From JBBIQV01 sp964555285 (GTDB taxonomy: Bacteria > Nitrospirota > Nitrospiria > Nitrospirales > Nitrospiraceae): DNA of 64,000 nt. Position 1 is the stretch's first letter, and each line of letters begins with the position of its first letter. The stretch covers positions 1-64,000 of the forward strand of contig CAZKRM010000001.1 of the NCBI GenBank assembly GCA_964555285.1. Reading direction: 5' to 3'. Made by a program: the position numbers and the translations under genes. Shown piece by piece: positions 50,608-59,766 of the stretch. The notes below the pieces were generated by a model, which saw only the letters and a list, made by a program, of their open reading frames with translations, made no database searches and was not told the DNA's origin.

Positions 50608-51932
50608 GAGGTCTCCTGGGTTGTGACCGGCAGTTGCCCGAGCGCGACGAGCTTTTCTTCCGGTCCCCCTTCATACGCCAGAGAGATGGCTTTGGTGAGC
50701 CAGTCGTAATCGACGCCTTTCATCTTGGCTTCATTGGGCGTTCGGCAAGACCCGCTGTAGGAATCGACGATCGTCAATCCCTTCTTTTCCACTTCCGCCG
50801 CCATCCCACTCCCCGGCGTGGGCGTGAAGAAGCTGCTGCTCAGATGGTCGGGCTCGATTTTCCACACCATCCGGACTGTCTCCATCACTTCTTCCCTGGT
50901 CTCCGTGGGTGCGCCGAACATGATGTTGGCCCAAATTTTGACGCCATACTCCTTGCAGATCTCCGCTGCCTTGAGGTTTTCCTCCACCGTGGTCTGTTTT
51001 TCGAACAGATCCAAGACGCGCTGGCTCCCGCTCTCGAATCCGATCATGGCCCAGGCCAGCCCGCACTCCGCCATTTGCTTGACGACATCGGGATAGCGGC
51101 ACATCAGGTCGGCTCGCATTTGACAGATGTAGGGGTCGGTAAACCCGGCTGCTTTGTACTGCACGCAGAATTCGCGGCTCCAGCGGTGGTTGATGAAGAA
51201 CAAATCGTCGTGGGCCATCCAGCTTCTGAAGTTGAACCGAGCTTTCAGGTAACGAAGTTCGTCCACGACATTGCGCTGGCTGCGCATTTTGACGCGGTTG
51301 CCGAAGACGGCCCGCTCGGCCGGCTGGCAGAAGTTGCACTTGAAGGGACAGCCGCGACCGGCATTGGTCGTGACGAACGGCGTCGGCAAGCCGGGCGCCA
51401 TCGGTGTGGCCAGCTCGCCGCTCATGTCGAAGAGATCGCGATCGACCCAGGGAATCTCGTCCAACACCGGCCCCTCACCGATGATGATCCGGTCGGCTTT
51501 CTCGCCGGTTGCGAGCGTATCGAGTAATTGAACGAAACTGATCTCGCCTTCTTGCGTGATGATGTGGTCGATCAAACGATTGGAGGCCACTTGCCGGGTC
51601 TGGATGGTCGCATGCACGCCGCCGAGAATCACGACGGCGTCTTCGTGTTCTTCCTTGAGAATACGAATGGCCCTGACAACGTCCGGGTAATGCAGACTCC
51701 AGGACGTGAGGCCCCACACGGTCGTCGTTCGCCGTCGGACCTCGTCGCGGAAGTGCTGCCAATCGCGGAGCGTTCGCAAGTCGATCAGGTCCACCGTGTG
51801 GCCGGCCGCTTTCGCCGAGGCGCTGAGTGACGCGAGACCGTGGTCGATGAAGTTCGCGTCGATCGTGCGCTTCTTGTTGAAGCTGTCGAATCCCGGCAGC
51901 GCGATGCCGGGAAAGATTAATGTGACATGCAT
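50592..51932 (-). CDS. B12-binding radical SAM protein
   Basis: The 446-residue protein has an N-terminal Rossmann-like cobalamin-binding-type region (VVILGGVHATIQ) and a radical SAM domain with the canonical cluster motif GCPFKCNFC (C195, C199, C202). Class B methylases of this kind methylate unactivated carbons or phosphorus. The ATG at 51932 follows GAGGAGCCTACGC. It overlaps the epimerase upstream and the giant fusion downstream by 16 nt each, so it belongs to the same operon. The substrate is unknown; a flagellin sugar is the contextual guess. Confidence 0.88.
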   Translation of the reverse strand: MHVTLIFPGIALPGFDSFNKKRTIDANFIDHGLASLSASAKAAGHTVDLIDLRTLRDWQHFRDEVRRRTTTVWGLTSWSLHYPDVVRAIRILKEEHEDAVVILGGVHATIQTRQVASNRLIDHIITQEGEISFVQLLDTLATGEKADRIIIGEGPVLDEIPWVDRDLFDMSGELATPMAPGLPTPFVTTNAGRGCPFKCNFCQPAERAVFGNRVKMRSQRNVVDELRYLKARFNFRSWMAHDDLFFINHRWSREFCVQYKAAGFTDPYICQMRADLMCRYPDVVKQMAECGLAWAMIGFESGSQRVLDLFEKQTTVEENLKAAEICKEYGVKIWANIMFGAPTETREEVMETVRMVWKIEPDHLSSSFFTPTPGSGMAAEVEKKGLTIVDSYSGSCRTPNEAKMKGVDYDWLTKAISLAYEGGPEEKLVALGQLPVTTQETSCVLH

Positions 51933-52978
51933 GCGTAGGCTCCTCGCCGTCGGCGAATGGCATGGGTCAGCGCAGGAAGCGCGCCGGAGGTGTGATACCA
52001 GTTGAGCGTGGCGGCGAGACCTCGGGCAAGCGACCAGCGGGCGTAGTCGCCGATCTCGGCGCGGAGCTTCGCGTTGTCGTAAGAGCGATGGCAACGGTCC
52101 GGCGTGCCCATCAGGATATAGGCGAAGTCCGGCGCGAGTGCGACCGCGGGACGCTCTTGGGTATCCGGTGGGGTCCGGATCGCCTCGAACTGGGTGGTCA
52201 GTCCCGTGAGCGATGCCAGCTTCTGCAGATAGGTGCCGACCGTGACAGGTTCCTCGCCCGTGATGTTGTACAGGCCGGTCAGTCGCTGACTCACGGCGCG
52301 TAGGATGCCCTCGACCAGATCGTCGATATACAGGGGCTGGAACAGGCGATGTTGCAGGAGTGGCCACGCGTGTCGAAGGGGGCCGGCGCCGAGGAGCGCC
52401 AGCAACGAGGGTTGCAGTAACCAGGCGCTGCCGGGGCCGTAGATGTTCCCGATCCGCAGAATGAGGGCCTGGTGATCGTCGCTCCTGCCCCAGCGAGCCA
52501 CCAAGTCCTCGGCTCTCGCTTTGGACGCTCCATAATCCGATACGGGTCGGCATGGCGCTTCTTCTCCAAGCGGAATGTCCTGATCGGACCCCAGGCCTTG
52601 CGCTTCAATGCTGCTGGCGAACACACAGTAAGGAACCTTGAGCTTGTCGGCCAAGGCCAAGGCTCGCGCTGTCCCTTCTACATTGGACGCCCAGAGCGTT
52701 GGGCTGCTCACCGACACATCCGCAGCCAGGTGGTAGAAGACCTGGGCCGAGGACAGAGCGCTCAGACTTGGAATGCGATCCGAGGAAGCAAAGTCACAAG
52801 GGATGATCGTAGCCCCTTGCTTGGCCAGTTGAACGGCACGCGGGGCGTCGGCATGCCGCGTGAGGATGGTGACTCGAGTTCCTCCCCGGAGTAAGCGCGC
52901 GCTGAGGTGAGAGCCGATGAAACCGGCGCCGCCGCTGATGATGACGTGGGTCTTGGAGGTGGGGGTGATCGGTTCCAT
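51917..52978 (-). CDS. NAD-dependent sugar epimerase/dehydratase
   Basis: The 353-residue extended SDR protein has the NAD-binding motif SGGAGFIGSHLSARLL, the catalytic YGASK (Tyr-x3-Lys) and the ISGGAG-NIYGPG layout of nucleotide-sugar epimerases. The active-site Ser/Thr is in VFASSIEAQG. It is the first gene of the overlapping run that leads to flagellin and would supply the activated sugar. The ATG at 52978 follows GAGGAGCCGTCGAACA. The sugar cannot be named. Confidence 0.87.
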   Translation of the reverse strand: MEPITPTSKTHVIISGGAGFIGSHLSARLLRGGTRVTILTRHADAPRAVQLAKQGATIIPCDFASSDRIPSLSALSSAQVFYHLAADVSVSSPTLWASNVEGTARALALADKLKVPYCVFASSIEAQGLGSDQDIPLGEEAPCRPVSDYGASKARAEDLVARWGRSDDHQALILRIGNIYGPGSAWLLQPSLLALLGAGPLRHAWPLLQHRLFQPLYIDDLVEGILRAVSQRLTGLYNITGEEPVTVGTYLQKLASLTGLTTQFEAIRTPPDTQERPAVALAPDFAYILMGTPDRCHRSYDNAKLRAEIGDYARWSLARGLAATLNWYHTSGALPALTHAIRRRRGAYACMSH

Positions 52979-53248
52979 TGTTCGACGGCTCCTCAGCGTC
53001 GTGTGTGGTGTGGAGTGTGTGGAGAGTCGGTCATCCAGCTTTCGGATAAGCAAACCATGAGCCAGCATGGTCGCGTATAAGAATAAGCGCGTTTCCTCGT
53101 GATGGACTTAGGCGGCGTTTCAGACTGTGGCGGCAACAGTCCTGTCAGGTCGGCAAAGTCTGCCGGTGGCTCGGCAAGATCAGCCGGAGGTCGAGGAGGA
53201 AGAGATGGGAAGAATGCCGGGCTTTCACGGTATCGCAACAGAGAAGGC

Positions 53249-53980
53249 TCACGTTGTTTCGGGCACGACACTCAAGGAGCTCTGTTTCTGGAACACACAG
53301 TGTTCAATGGCGTTCTGGACGGTTCCGCCCCACCCGCGGAACTCGATGTACTCCATGTTGTTGAACCGAAATTCGAGGCCGATCAGATAGTGTTGCTCCT
53401 GTTCCTGGAGATTCTTCACCACGCCGCTGAGGTTTGTGACGTGCCCGAGGCCCGGCAGCTCGAACTCCAGCTTCATCACCGCGCCCGGGCGGATGCCGGG
53501 AGCGAGTTGGGACAACAACACGCTGCAGCCGCTCAGGCTGAGGTCCTGCACAAGGCCGCCCAGGAGAGCCTGGTCCGTTGGTTGGCACGACGTGGATGAG
53601 CCGGTCACCTGCATCAACGAGATGGGCTCATTGCTGGGCACGCGAAGATGTTTGCGAAGGTGGACTTCTTCCACTGTCTTGGGAAACGACAGGAACAGCA
53701 ACGGCGCCGGCGTGGCAAGCGTCTCGCGCACCTCGCTCCGGTAGCCGATCAATTTCCCCGCGTAGACATAACTGACCAGGCACGTGGTGCCTGCGGGGCA
53801 CGCGACCTCGTGCCGCACCTGCGCGGGCCATTCGCAGATCAGCCAGGCATTCTCTTTCCACCCCAACAAGGTGGACCCGCATTGGACCTTGCCCTTCACC
53901 GTCTGGATGGTGAGCTTCAGCGGGAGCCCGACCGACAGAAAGGATGTCGCAGACGCATGCGTGACGATCTCATCGGTCAT
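53249..53980 (-). CDS. YcgR-like PilZ domain protein
   Basis: The 243-residue protein has an N-terminal beta-rich region like the YcgR/PilZN domain (about 1-110) and a C-terminal PilZ domain with RKHLRVPS (RxxxR) and DLSLSGCSV (DxSxxG), both intact for c-di-GMP binding. YcgR-type proteins bind the flagellar motor and slow it when c-di-GMP is high. It overlaps the upstream HD-GYP gene by 4 nt, pairing a c-di-GMP hydrolase with a receptor. A spacer of 270 bp to the epimerase gene holds a short GGCAAAGTCTGCCGG-type repeat and no clear promoter. Confidence 0.85.
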   Translation of the reverse strand: MTDEIVTHASATSFLSVGLPLKLTIQTVKGKVQCGSTLLGWKENAWLICEWPAQVRHEVACPAGTTCLVSYVYAGKLIGYRSEVRETLATPAPLLFLSFPKTVEEVHLRKHLRVPSNEPISLMQVTGSSTSCQPTDQALLGGLVQDLSLSGCSVLLSQLAPGIRPGAVMKLEFELPGLGHVTNLSGVVKNLQEQEQHYLIGLEFRFNNMEYIEFRGWGGTVQNAIEHCVFQKQSSLSVVPETT

Positions 53981-55218
53981 ATCAGCTCCTTGTCGAGATA
54001 GACGCTGGGGTTCACGCCGACTGCCGATGGATCGAGCACCGCCCGGATACTCCGGTGCGGTTTGCGGACCTGGGACGACAGGTTCAACTCCTCCGGCTTG
54101 GGGAGGAGGGTGTTGCCGGCGCTTTTGACGATGATGATGTGCGGCTCAAGCGGTTTCTCGTGATTCAGCTTGCACACGATCGCCGTCTCGCCCGTGTTCA
54201 AGTCGACGCATGACCCGACAGGGTACACGCCGACGATTTGGATGAATCGCTGCACCAGGGTGCCGTCTACGTGGCGGCGTTGGCTGAGCTGATAGAGAAA
54301 CGTGAGGGCGTCGTGGGGCGGCTTGGCCTTGTGATAGCAGCGATCGCTGGTAATCGCGTCGTAGATATCCACCACTGCCGCAATGAGCCCGAACTCGCTC
54401 AGATCGCTTTTCTTGCACCGGTTGGGATAGCCGGTCCCGTCCACGCGCTCGTGATGCTCCAGCGTGGGCTTGAGAAACGGGTCGCTCAGGCCTGTCGTCG
54501 CGGACAAGATCTCGACGCCGCGCATGACGTGCTGTTGCATGATTTCAAACTCGCCGGCTTCGAACCGCCCCGGCTTGTTCAAGATATCGATCGGAATCTT
54601 CGTCTTGCCGATGTCGTGCAGGAGTGTCCCGACCCCCAGATGGTGCAGGGCCTCGCGATCGAAACCGAGGTTCCGGCCGAGTGCCAGCGCAAGCAGTGAG
54701 GTATTGACCGAGTGGTAGAAGGTGTATTCGTCGAACCGCTTGACGCGCGACAAGCTCGTCAGGGCGTCGGGGTTGCGCAGGACACTGTCTGCCATGCCGA
54801 CGACGACCGTGTTGACCGCCTCCATGTTGATGTCCCGTCCCATCCGCACGTCCTGCATGGCGTCTTCGATGATGTGCTTGGCGGCTTTGTAGACCTGCCG
54901 GGCAGCGGGCAATTCGTCCTCGAAAGAGGTCGCAGGTTGTTCCTGGCTCGGTTCGGGTTCAGGGAGTGTTTGGATCAAGGGTTGATCGGAGATGGCTTCC
55001 GGCGGAGGGGCCCAGACCGCGTCCGCCGGCGCCGGCCCCTCGGGCTCGTCGGTCTCGACATCCAGAATTCTCACGCCGCAGGATCGGAGGGTGTCGATCT
55101 GCCGGAGTTCCGTCACACACATGCGGTGGCGAAGAAAGGGCGTCTCCATCCATGACTTGTCCAGTTTCATGATCCGCATCCCGATGGAGAGTTCGTCGAT
55201 GGAGATTCGTTTCCGCAT
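53977..55218 (-). CDS. HD-GYP c-di-GMP phosphodiesterase with DUF3391
   Basis: The 413-residue protein begins with a DUF3391-like domain (ISIDELSIGMRIMKLDKSW), has a Pro/Glu-rich linker and a complete HD-GYP domain: LLHDIGKTKIP (HD and Lys), QQHVMRGVEIL and HHERVDGTGYP. All metal and GYP residues are present, so it should hydrolyse c-di-GMP to pGpG or GMP. It is divergent from a second HD-GYP gene with 278 bp between them. Confidence 0.92.
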   Translation of the reverse strand: MRKRISIDELSIGMRIMKLDKSWMETPFLRHRMCVTELRQIDTLRSCGVRILDVETDEPEGPAPADAVWAPPPEAISDQPLIQTLPEPEPSQEQPATSFEDELPAARQVYKAAKHIIEDAMQDVRMGRDINMEAVNTVVVGMADSVLRNPDALTSLSRVKRFDEYTFYHSVNTSLLALALGRNLGFDREALHHLGVGTLLHDIGKTKIPIDILNKPGRFEAGEFEIMQQHVMRGVEILSATTGLSDPFLKPTLEHHERVDGTGYPNRCKKSDLSEFGLIAAVVDIYDAITSDRCYHKAKPPHDALTFLYQLSQRRHVDGTLVQRFIQIVGVYPVGSCVDLNTGETAIVCKLNHEKPLEPHIIIVKSAGNTLLPKPEELNLSSQVRKPHRSIRAVLDPSAVGVNPSVYLDKELI

Positions 55219-55496
55219 GGTCGGGTGGACGGGTAATAACCGAAGAAGGATGGCCGCATCGCGCAGCAACCGGCTCTGATGAACTCTATCGGTGTCTGGA
55301 GTGGGAACTTGAGGCTGGGCGAGATGGGCTCGCGCGTCACTGCTCCTCGGCCGGCGAGCACCATTCGCTTCTGACCGAACGCATCCGGCGCGAAGTCGTC
55401 AAGTTGTGCCGTCAACAGGCCGATACGGCAATTGCGCGACAACTTGTCGGATCGGGTCACCCTGCCGGGCAAGCCGACGGCTCATGAGGAATTGAC

Positions 55497-56777
55497 GTGA
55501 AAACGGGGAAGCGGATTCGAGTCGAGCAGCTCGCGCCCGGCATGTTTATGGTCGGGATGGACCAGCCCTGGTACAAAACCCCCTATCTCCTTCATAAACG
55601 ATTCATCAAGTCTCAGGAGGAGATCGAAGAATTGAAACGCCACGGGATCCGCGAAGTCGATATCGACCCCGCACGGGGCGCCGACCTTGTGGAAGGACCG
55701 GAGGAGGGACCCCCTGTTTCGTCGGACCGGCCGGACACGCACATCGCGGGGAACGCCCCCTCCCATCCCGGACAGTCACCGAATGGGTCGCCGCAGATCC
55801 CCGCCGATGCCCTCAAGCCCGACATGGCCAAGTCTGTCTACGAGGAAGCGGTCACGGCGATGGAACGTATCTTCGAGGATCTCGATGCCGGGCGTGTGCC
55901 GGCGATGCCGGTCTTGAAGAACATCGTCGGCGGGGTTCTCGATCGCGTCCTACAGGATCGGTCGGCAATGATCGCGCAGGTCTTGGTGCAGCAGATGCGG
56001 CGCTTCGATCGCGGGTTGGGTAGTCATGCCATCGACACCTGCATCCTGTCGTTGGTATTCGCGGCCGAGTATGGGGTGTTTCAGGAGGAACTCGAACACG
56101 TGGGGATCGGCGCCCTGCTGCACGATGTGGGTTACTTGCGGCTCCCACGGAATCTGTACCGCAAGCAACACCAATTGACTCAACAGGAACAGGCGCTCAT
56201 GCAACAACATCCACGACTCGGACAAGCGGTACTGGGAGACGCCAAGGACGTGCCGGACGCGGTACGCCGGATCGTGGTGGAGCATCATGAACGGGTGGAC
56301 GGGTCGGGGTTTCCTACGGGGCTGAGCGGGTCGGCGCTCTCGTCGCTTGGACAGATTGTCGGGTTGGCCGATACCTACGAGACGCTTACCAGCCATCGAG
56401 CCGGGCGCCCTCCCCGCTCTCCGTTCGAAGCGATTCGGTCGTTATTCATGCTCGGTGAACAACGTCACTTCGACAAAGCGTTGGTCGACGTCGCCATTAC
56501 GTGTTTGGGCGTCTACCCGATCGGCAGCGTCGTCAAACTCAACACGGGTGAGCGTGCGGTTGTCGTGGGGATTCACCCTGAACATCGCTTGAAGCCCGTC
56601 ATTAAAGTGCTCTCCGGCCCGCGCGGCGAACTCTATGCGAGCCCGCGCGAGATCGATCTCGCCCAGGCCGAACAGGCTGAACCCGCGCGAGCGATTCTGA
56701 GCGCACTGGACCCGGTCACGGAGCAAGTGAACGTGGCGATGTACTTGGATGCGGTTCCGCACGAGGGGGCTGCGTGA
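55497..56777 (+). CDS. HD-GYP-related protein, probably degenerate
   Basis: The 426-residue protein has the DUF3391 domain (IRVEQLAPGMFMVGMDQPW) and an HD-GYP fold, but the key motifs deviate: HDxGK is HDVGY (Lys to Tyr) and GYP is GFP (HHERVDGSGFP). The HD and HH metal ligands are retained. It may bind c-di-GMP without cleaving it or have altered activity. The GTG at 55497 follows ATGAGGAATTGAC. It overlaps the kinase gene by 4 nt and is its likely output partner. Confidence 0.85.
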   Translation: MKTGKRIRVEQLAPGMFMVGMDQPWYKTPYLLHKRFIKSQEEIEELKRHGIREVDIDPARGADLVEGPEEGPPVSSDRPDTHIAGNAPSHPGQSPNGSPQIPADALKPDMAKSVYEEAVTAMERIFEDLDAGRVPAMPVLKNIVGGVLDRVLQDRSAMIAQVLVQQMRRFDRGLGSHAIDTCILSLVFAAEYGVFQEELEHVGIGALLHDVGYLRLPRNLYRKQHQLTQQEQALMQQHPRLGQAVLGDAKDVPDAVRRIVVEHHERVDGSGFPTGLSGSALSSLGQIVGLADTYETLTSHRAGRPPRSPFEAIRSLFMLGEQRHFDKALVDVAITCLGVYPIGSVVKLNTGERAVVVGIHPEHRLKPVIKVLSGPRGELYASPREIDLAQAEQAEPARAILSALDPVTEQVNVAMYLDAVPHEGAA

Positions 56778-59551
56778 GGAAGTCCGTGAGCGCCAAGAAG
56801 TGGAAGGCGGAGCGGCAGCCTCAGGCAGTAGAGGGACTGTCCTATGACGTGTTGGATGCGCTGTCGTCGGGGGTGTGTCTCCTCGACACACTCGGGTGTG
56901 TCGTCTGGCTCAACCTCGAAGCGGCGCGCCTGCTGGGACGCACACGTACCCTCTGTGTTCACAAACCGTTGGAACATCTGTTGGGGTGGGACACGCACGA
57001 GGCCGAATCGTCGACGCCGGTTCGTTCGATTCGTGCCGCCCTCGGCGCGGGACGGCCGGCCTGCGGCGATCGAGCGGTTATTGCCGATCGACGGGGACGT
57101 CGCATGACTGTGGCGTGGAAATGCCTGCCGTTGGGTCCGGCGACGGGTCTCGCAGGAGTGTTCAGTTTCCGCGACCTCAGCGACGAACTCGAGTTGCAGA
57201 AAGACCGGGACCGGTTGGCGCTCATTGCGGAAGAATCTCCGTCCCCGCTGGTGGAGTTCGACGCCGATGCCGATCTGCTCTATGCCAATCCGGCGATGAC
57301 CTTCCTGTTGGAGAAGTTCGGGTATGCCGACGGTGGATTTCCCCTTGTCCTTCCTTCCGACATACGGCACATCGTGCACGAGTGTCTGGCGACCGGCAAG
57401 AAGGTCGCTCACCGCGAAGTCATGGTGTCCGATGCCTGCTACGACTGGACCTTCTGCCCGGTCCCTGCACAGGACACCGTGCGCGGGTATGCCGCCGATC
57501 TCACGGACATTCGCGCGACGCAGCGGCAGTTGCGGGACTCGGCCGCTCATCTCGAACAGGTCAACGGTGAGTTGGACGGGGCCTTGCAGCAGGCGCGGGA
57601 AGCCGTTCGCGTGAAGAGCAACTTTTTTGCGACGATGAGCCATGAGCTGCGGACCCCTATGAATGGAGTCATCGGGATGACCGGCCTGTTGCTCGAATCG
57701 CCGCTGTCGGATGAGCAGCGGTCGTATGTGGACACGATTCAACAATGTGGGGAAGCGTTGTTGTCGATCATCAACGACATCCTGGACTGCGTGAAGGTCG
57801 AGGCGGGCAAGCTGGAGCTGGAGTCGATCGACTTCAACCTGCGGGCGACCGTGGAAGATGTGCTCACTCAGTTCGCAGAACGGGCACAGAAGAAAGGGAT
57901 CGAGATTACGGGGTTGGTTCATGCCTCGGTTCCGACCGGGCTGCGGGGGGACCCAGGCCGGTTGCGCCAGATCCTCACGAATCTCGTGGCCAATGCCGTG
58001 AAGTTCACCGACACAGGAGACGTGACGGTTCAGGTGTTTCTCGTTGACGAGACGCCGGAGTCGGTCCTCGTGCGCGTCGAGGTGACGGATACCGGTATCG
58101 GCATCCATCCGGAAGTCCAGAAGCGCTTGTTCGCGCCGTTCACCCAAGCGGATAGCTCGACGACCAGAAAATATGGGGGCACCGGCTTGGGCCTGGCGAT
58201 TTGCAAGCAGTTGGTGGAGCTGATGGGAGGGGACATCGGCGTCGACAGTCAGGCGGGTCGGGGAAGTATGTTTTGGTACACCGCACGTGTGAAGAAACAG
58301 GCGTCACCCCCTCCTCTTCCTGTGACTCCTACAGAACTCCACGGCCGGCGCGTCCTCATCGTGGACGACAATGAATCGAACCGGACGATCCTCCATCATC
58401 TCGTCGGTACCTGGGGCATGGAGGACGATCGGGCCGAGGATGCGGACCAGGCACTCCAGATGGTCGAAGATGCTGCCGCCCGCCGGCAACCGTACGACCT
58501 GGCGATTCTCGATATGATGATGCCTGGGAAGGATGGGCTCGAACTCGCCAAGACGCTGAAGGCCCATCCGACGGGGCGACACATCCGCCTCATCATTCTC
58601 ACGTCTCTGATCCAGCGTGGCCAGGCCGAACAAGCTCGGCAGGCCGGGATCAGCGCCTATCTCACCAAACCGGTTCGGCTCGATCAGCTCTCTGAGTGTG
58701 TGCGCGTCGTGTTGGGGCTGGCTCCGGTGGTCGTGCCCGACCGGATGGGTGTCGCAACGGATCAGTCCGGTGGCCCTCCCCTCATCACACGGCATACGCT
58801 CGCCGAGCATTGCTCACGGGTGCGCGTGCTCGTGGTGGAAGACAACGTCATCAACCAGAAGTTGACGGTCAGAATGTTGGAACTGCTGGGGTATCGGGTG
58901 GACGTAGCGACGAACGGTCAAGAAGCGCTTGACGCGCTGGAGCGAACCCCCTATGCCGCGGTCATGATGGACTGTCAGATGCCGGTCATGGACGGATTCG
59001 AGGCGACGCGGCGCATCAGGGAGCGTGAGGCGTTGCTCCCTTACCCCTTACGAGTGCCGATCATCGCCCTCACAGCCAATGCCATGCAGGGCGATCGGGA
59101 GCGCTGCATAGCCGCTGGAATGGACGACTATGTGGCCAAGCCCTTCAAGAGCGGGGACCTGCGCGCAGCCTTACAGAAATGGCTGCCTGCGGCCCCGTCC
59201 TCCTTCGATCCTGTGACGATCTTGCGGAACATCGGCGGCGACGAGGAGCTTCTCCAGCAACTGCTGGCAATGTTCCTGGCCCGCTCGCCGGGAATGCTCC
59301 GGCAGATCGCCGACGCGATCGCGGCGCGCGATGCACGAGCACTGGAACACACCGCTCATGCGTTGAAAGGCACGTCCGGCAATCTGTGCGCCGGCGCCGT
59401 GGTGTCCGTTGCCGGTCAACTGGAGGCGATGGGGCGGATGGGCCAGGTGGTGGAAGCGGCGCGCGTCATGGTGCAGCTCCAACAGGCCGTGTCCCGCATG
59501 ACCCACGACATTCAGCAACTGCAAGCCTGCCGGAAATCCGTTCCCGCCTAA
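56774..59551 (+). CDS. hybrid sensor histidine kinase (PAS-PAS-HisKA-HATPase-REC-REC-Hpt)
   Basis: The 925-residue cytosolic kinase has two PAS-like domains (about 15-130 and 150-250), HisKA with the phosphorylated His in MSHELRTPMNGVIG near 290, HATPase (N, G1 and G2 boxes), a first receiver (IVDDNESNR, LDMMMPGKDG), a second receiver (VVEDNVINQ, MDCQMPVMDG, VAKPF) and a C-terminal Hpt (HALKGTSGN). This is the BarA/GacS layout. No membrane segment is evident, so it senses a cytosolic cue. No stand-alone response regulator is adjacent. GTG 56774 overlaps the HD-GYP stop. Confidence 0.93.
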   Translation: MRKSVSAKKWKAERQPQAVEGLSYDVLDALSSGVCLLDTLGCVVWLNLEAARLLGRTRTLCVHKPLEHLLGWDTHEAESSTPVRSIRAALGAGRPACGDRAVIADRRGRRMTVAWKCLPLGPATGLAGVFSFRDLSDELELQKDRDRLALIAEESPSPLVEFDADADLLYANPAMTFLLEKFGYADGGFPLVLPSDIRHIVHECLATGKKVAHREVMVSDACYDWTFCPVPAQDTVRGYAADLTDIRATQRQLRDSAAHLEQVNGELDGALQQAREAVRVKSNFFATMSHELRTPMNGVIGMTGLLLESPLSDEQRSYVDTIQQCGEALLSIINDILDCVKVEAGKLELESIDFNLRATVEDVLTQFAERAQKKGIEITGLVHASVPTGLRGDPGRLRQILTNLVANAVKFTDTGDVTVQVFLVDETPESVLVRVEVTDTGIGIHPEVQKRLFAPFTQADSSTTRKYGGTGLGLAICKQLVELMGGDIGVDSQAGRGSMFWYTARVKKQASPPPLPVTPTELHGRRVLIVDDNESNRTILHHLVGTWGMEDDRAEDADQALQMVEDAAARRQPYDLAILDMMMPGKDGLELAKTLKAHPTGRHIRLIILTSLIQRGQAEQARQAGISAYLTKPVRLDQLSECVRVVLGLAPVVVPDRMGVATDQSGGPPLITRHTLAEHCSRVRVLVVEDNVINQKLTVRMLELLGYRVDVATNGQEALDALERTPYAAVMMDCQMPVMDGFEATRRIREREALLPYPLRVPIIALTANAMQGDRERCIAAGMDDYVAKPFKSGDLRAALQKWLPAAPSSFDPVTILRNIGGDEELLQQLLAMFLARSPGMLRQIADAIAARDARALEHTAHALKGTSGNLCAGAVVSVAGQLEAMGRMGQVVEAARVMVQLQQAVSRMTHDIQQLQACRKSVPA

Positions 59552-59575
59552 GGCCGGTTCTCAGTTTGCTGTATT

Positions 59576-59603
59576 CCGTTATCAGTTCTCGAACTGATAA
59601 CGG
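59576..59603 (+). terminator. hairpin downstream of the hybrid kinase gene
   Basis: CCGTTATCAGTTC and its exact complement enclose a 2-nt loop, 24 nt past the stop codon. No U-run follows. Outer CAGTTT/GAGAACTGG bases relate it to the CTGAG-type repeats, so it may be a repeat used as a terminator. Confidence 0.6.
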
Positions 59604-59618
59604 AGAACTGGTCACTCA

Positions 59619-59766
59619 CTAGCAGGCTGCGGACAAACCCGGTGGAACTATGTTGTTGTCATTCCCGCGTAAGCGGGAATCCAGGACGCCATTGAAAATA
59701 GTGAGGGCGAATGTTCTGGACTCCCGCATTCGCGGGAGTGACGAGAGTTTGTCCGCAGCCTGCTAG
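59619..59766. mobile_element. 148-bp MITE-like element, copy 2
   Basis: It has perfect 20-bp terminal inverted repeats (CTAGCAGGCTGCGGACAAAC) and the same two internal hairpins as copy 1 at 21660-21807, in inverted orientation. The right end provides the TAG stop codon of fliW. No coding capacity. Confidence 0.92.

Noticed and set aside
59576..59603. Riboswitch or attenuator downstream of the hybrid kinase
   Set aside because: It is a simple 13-bp hairpin after a stop codon with no conserved aptamer-like sequence.
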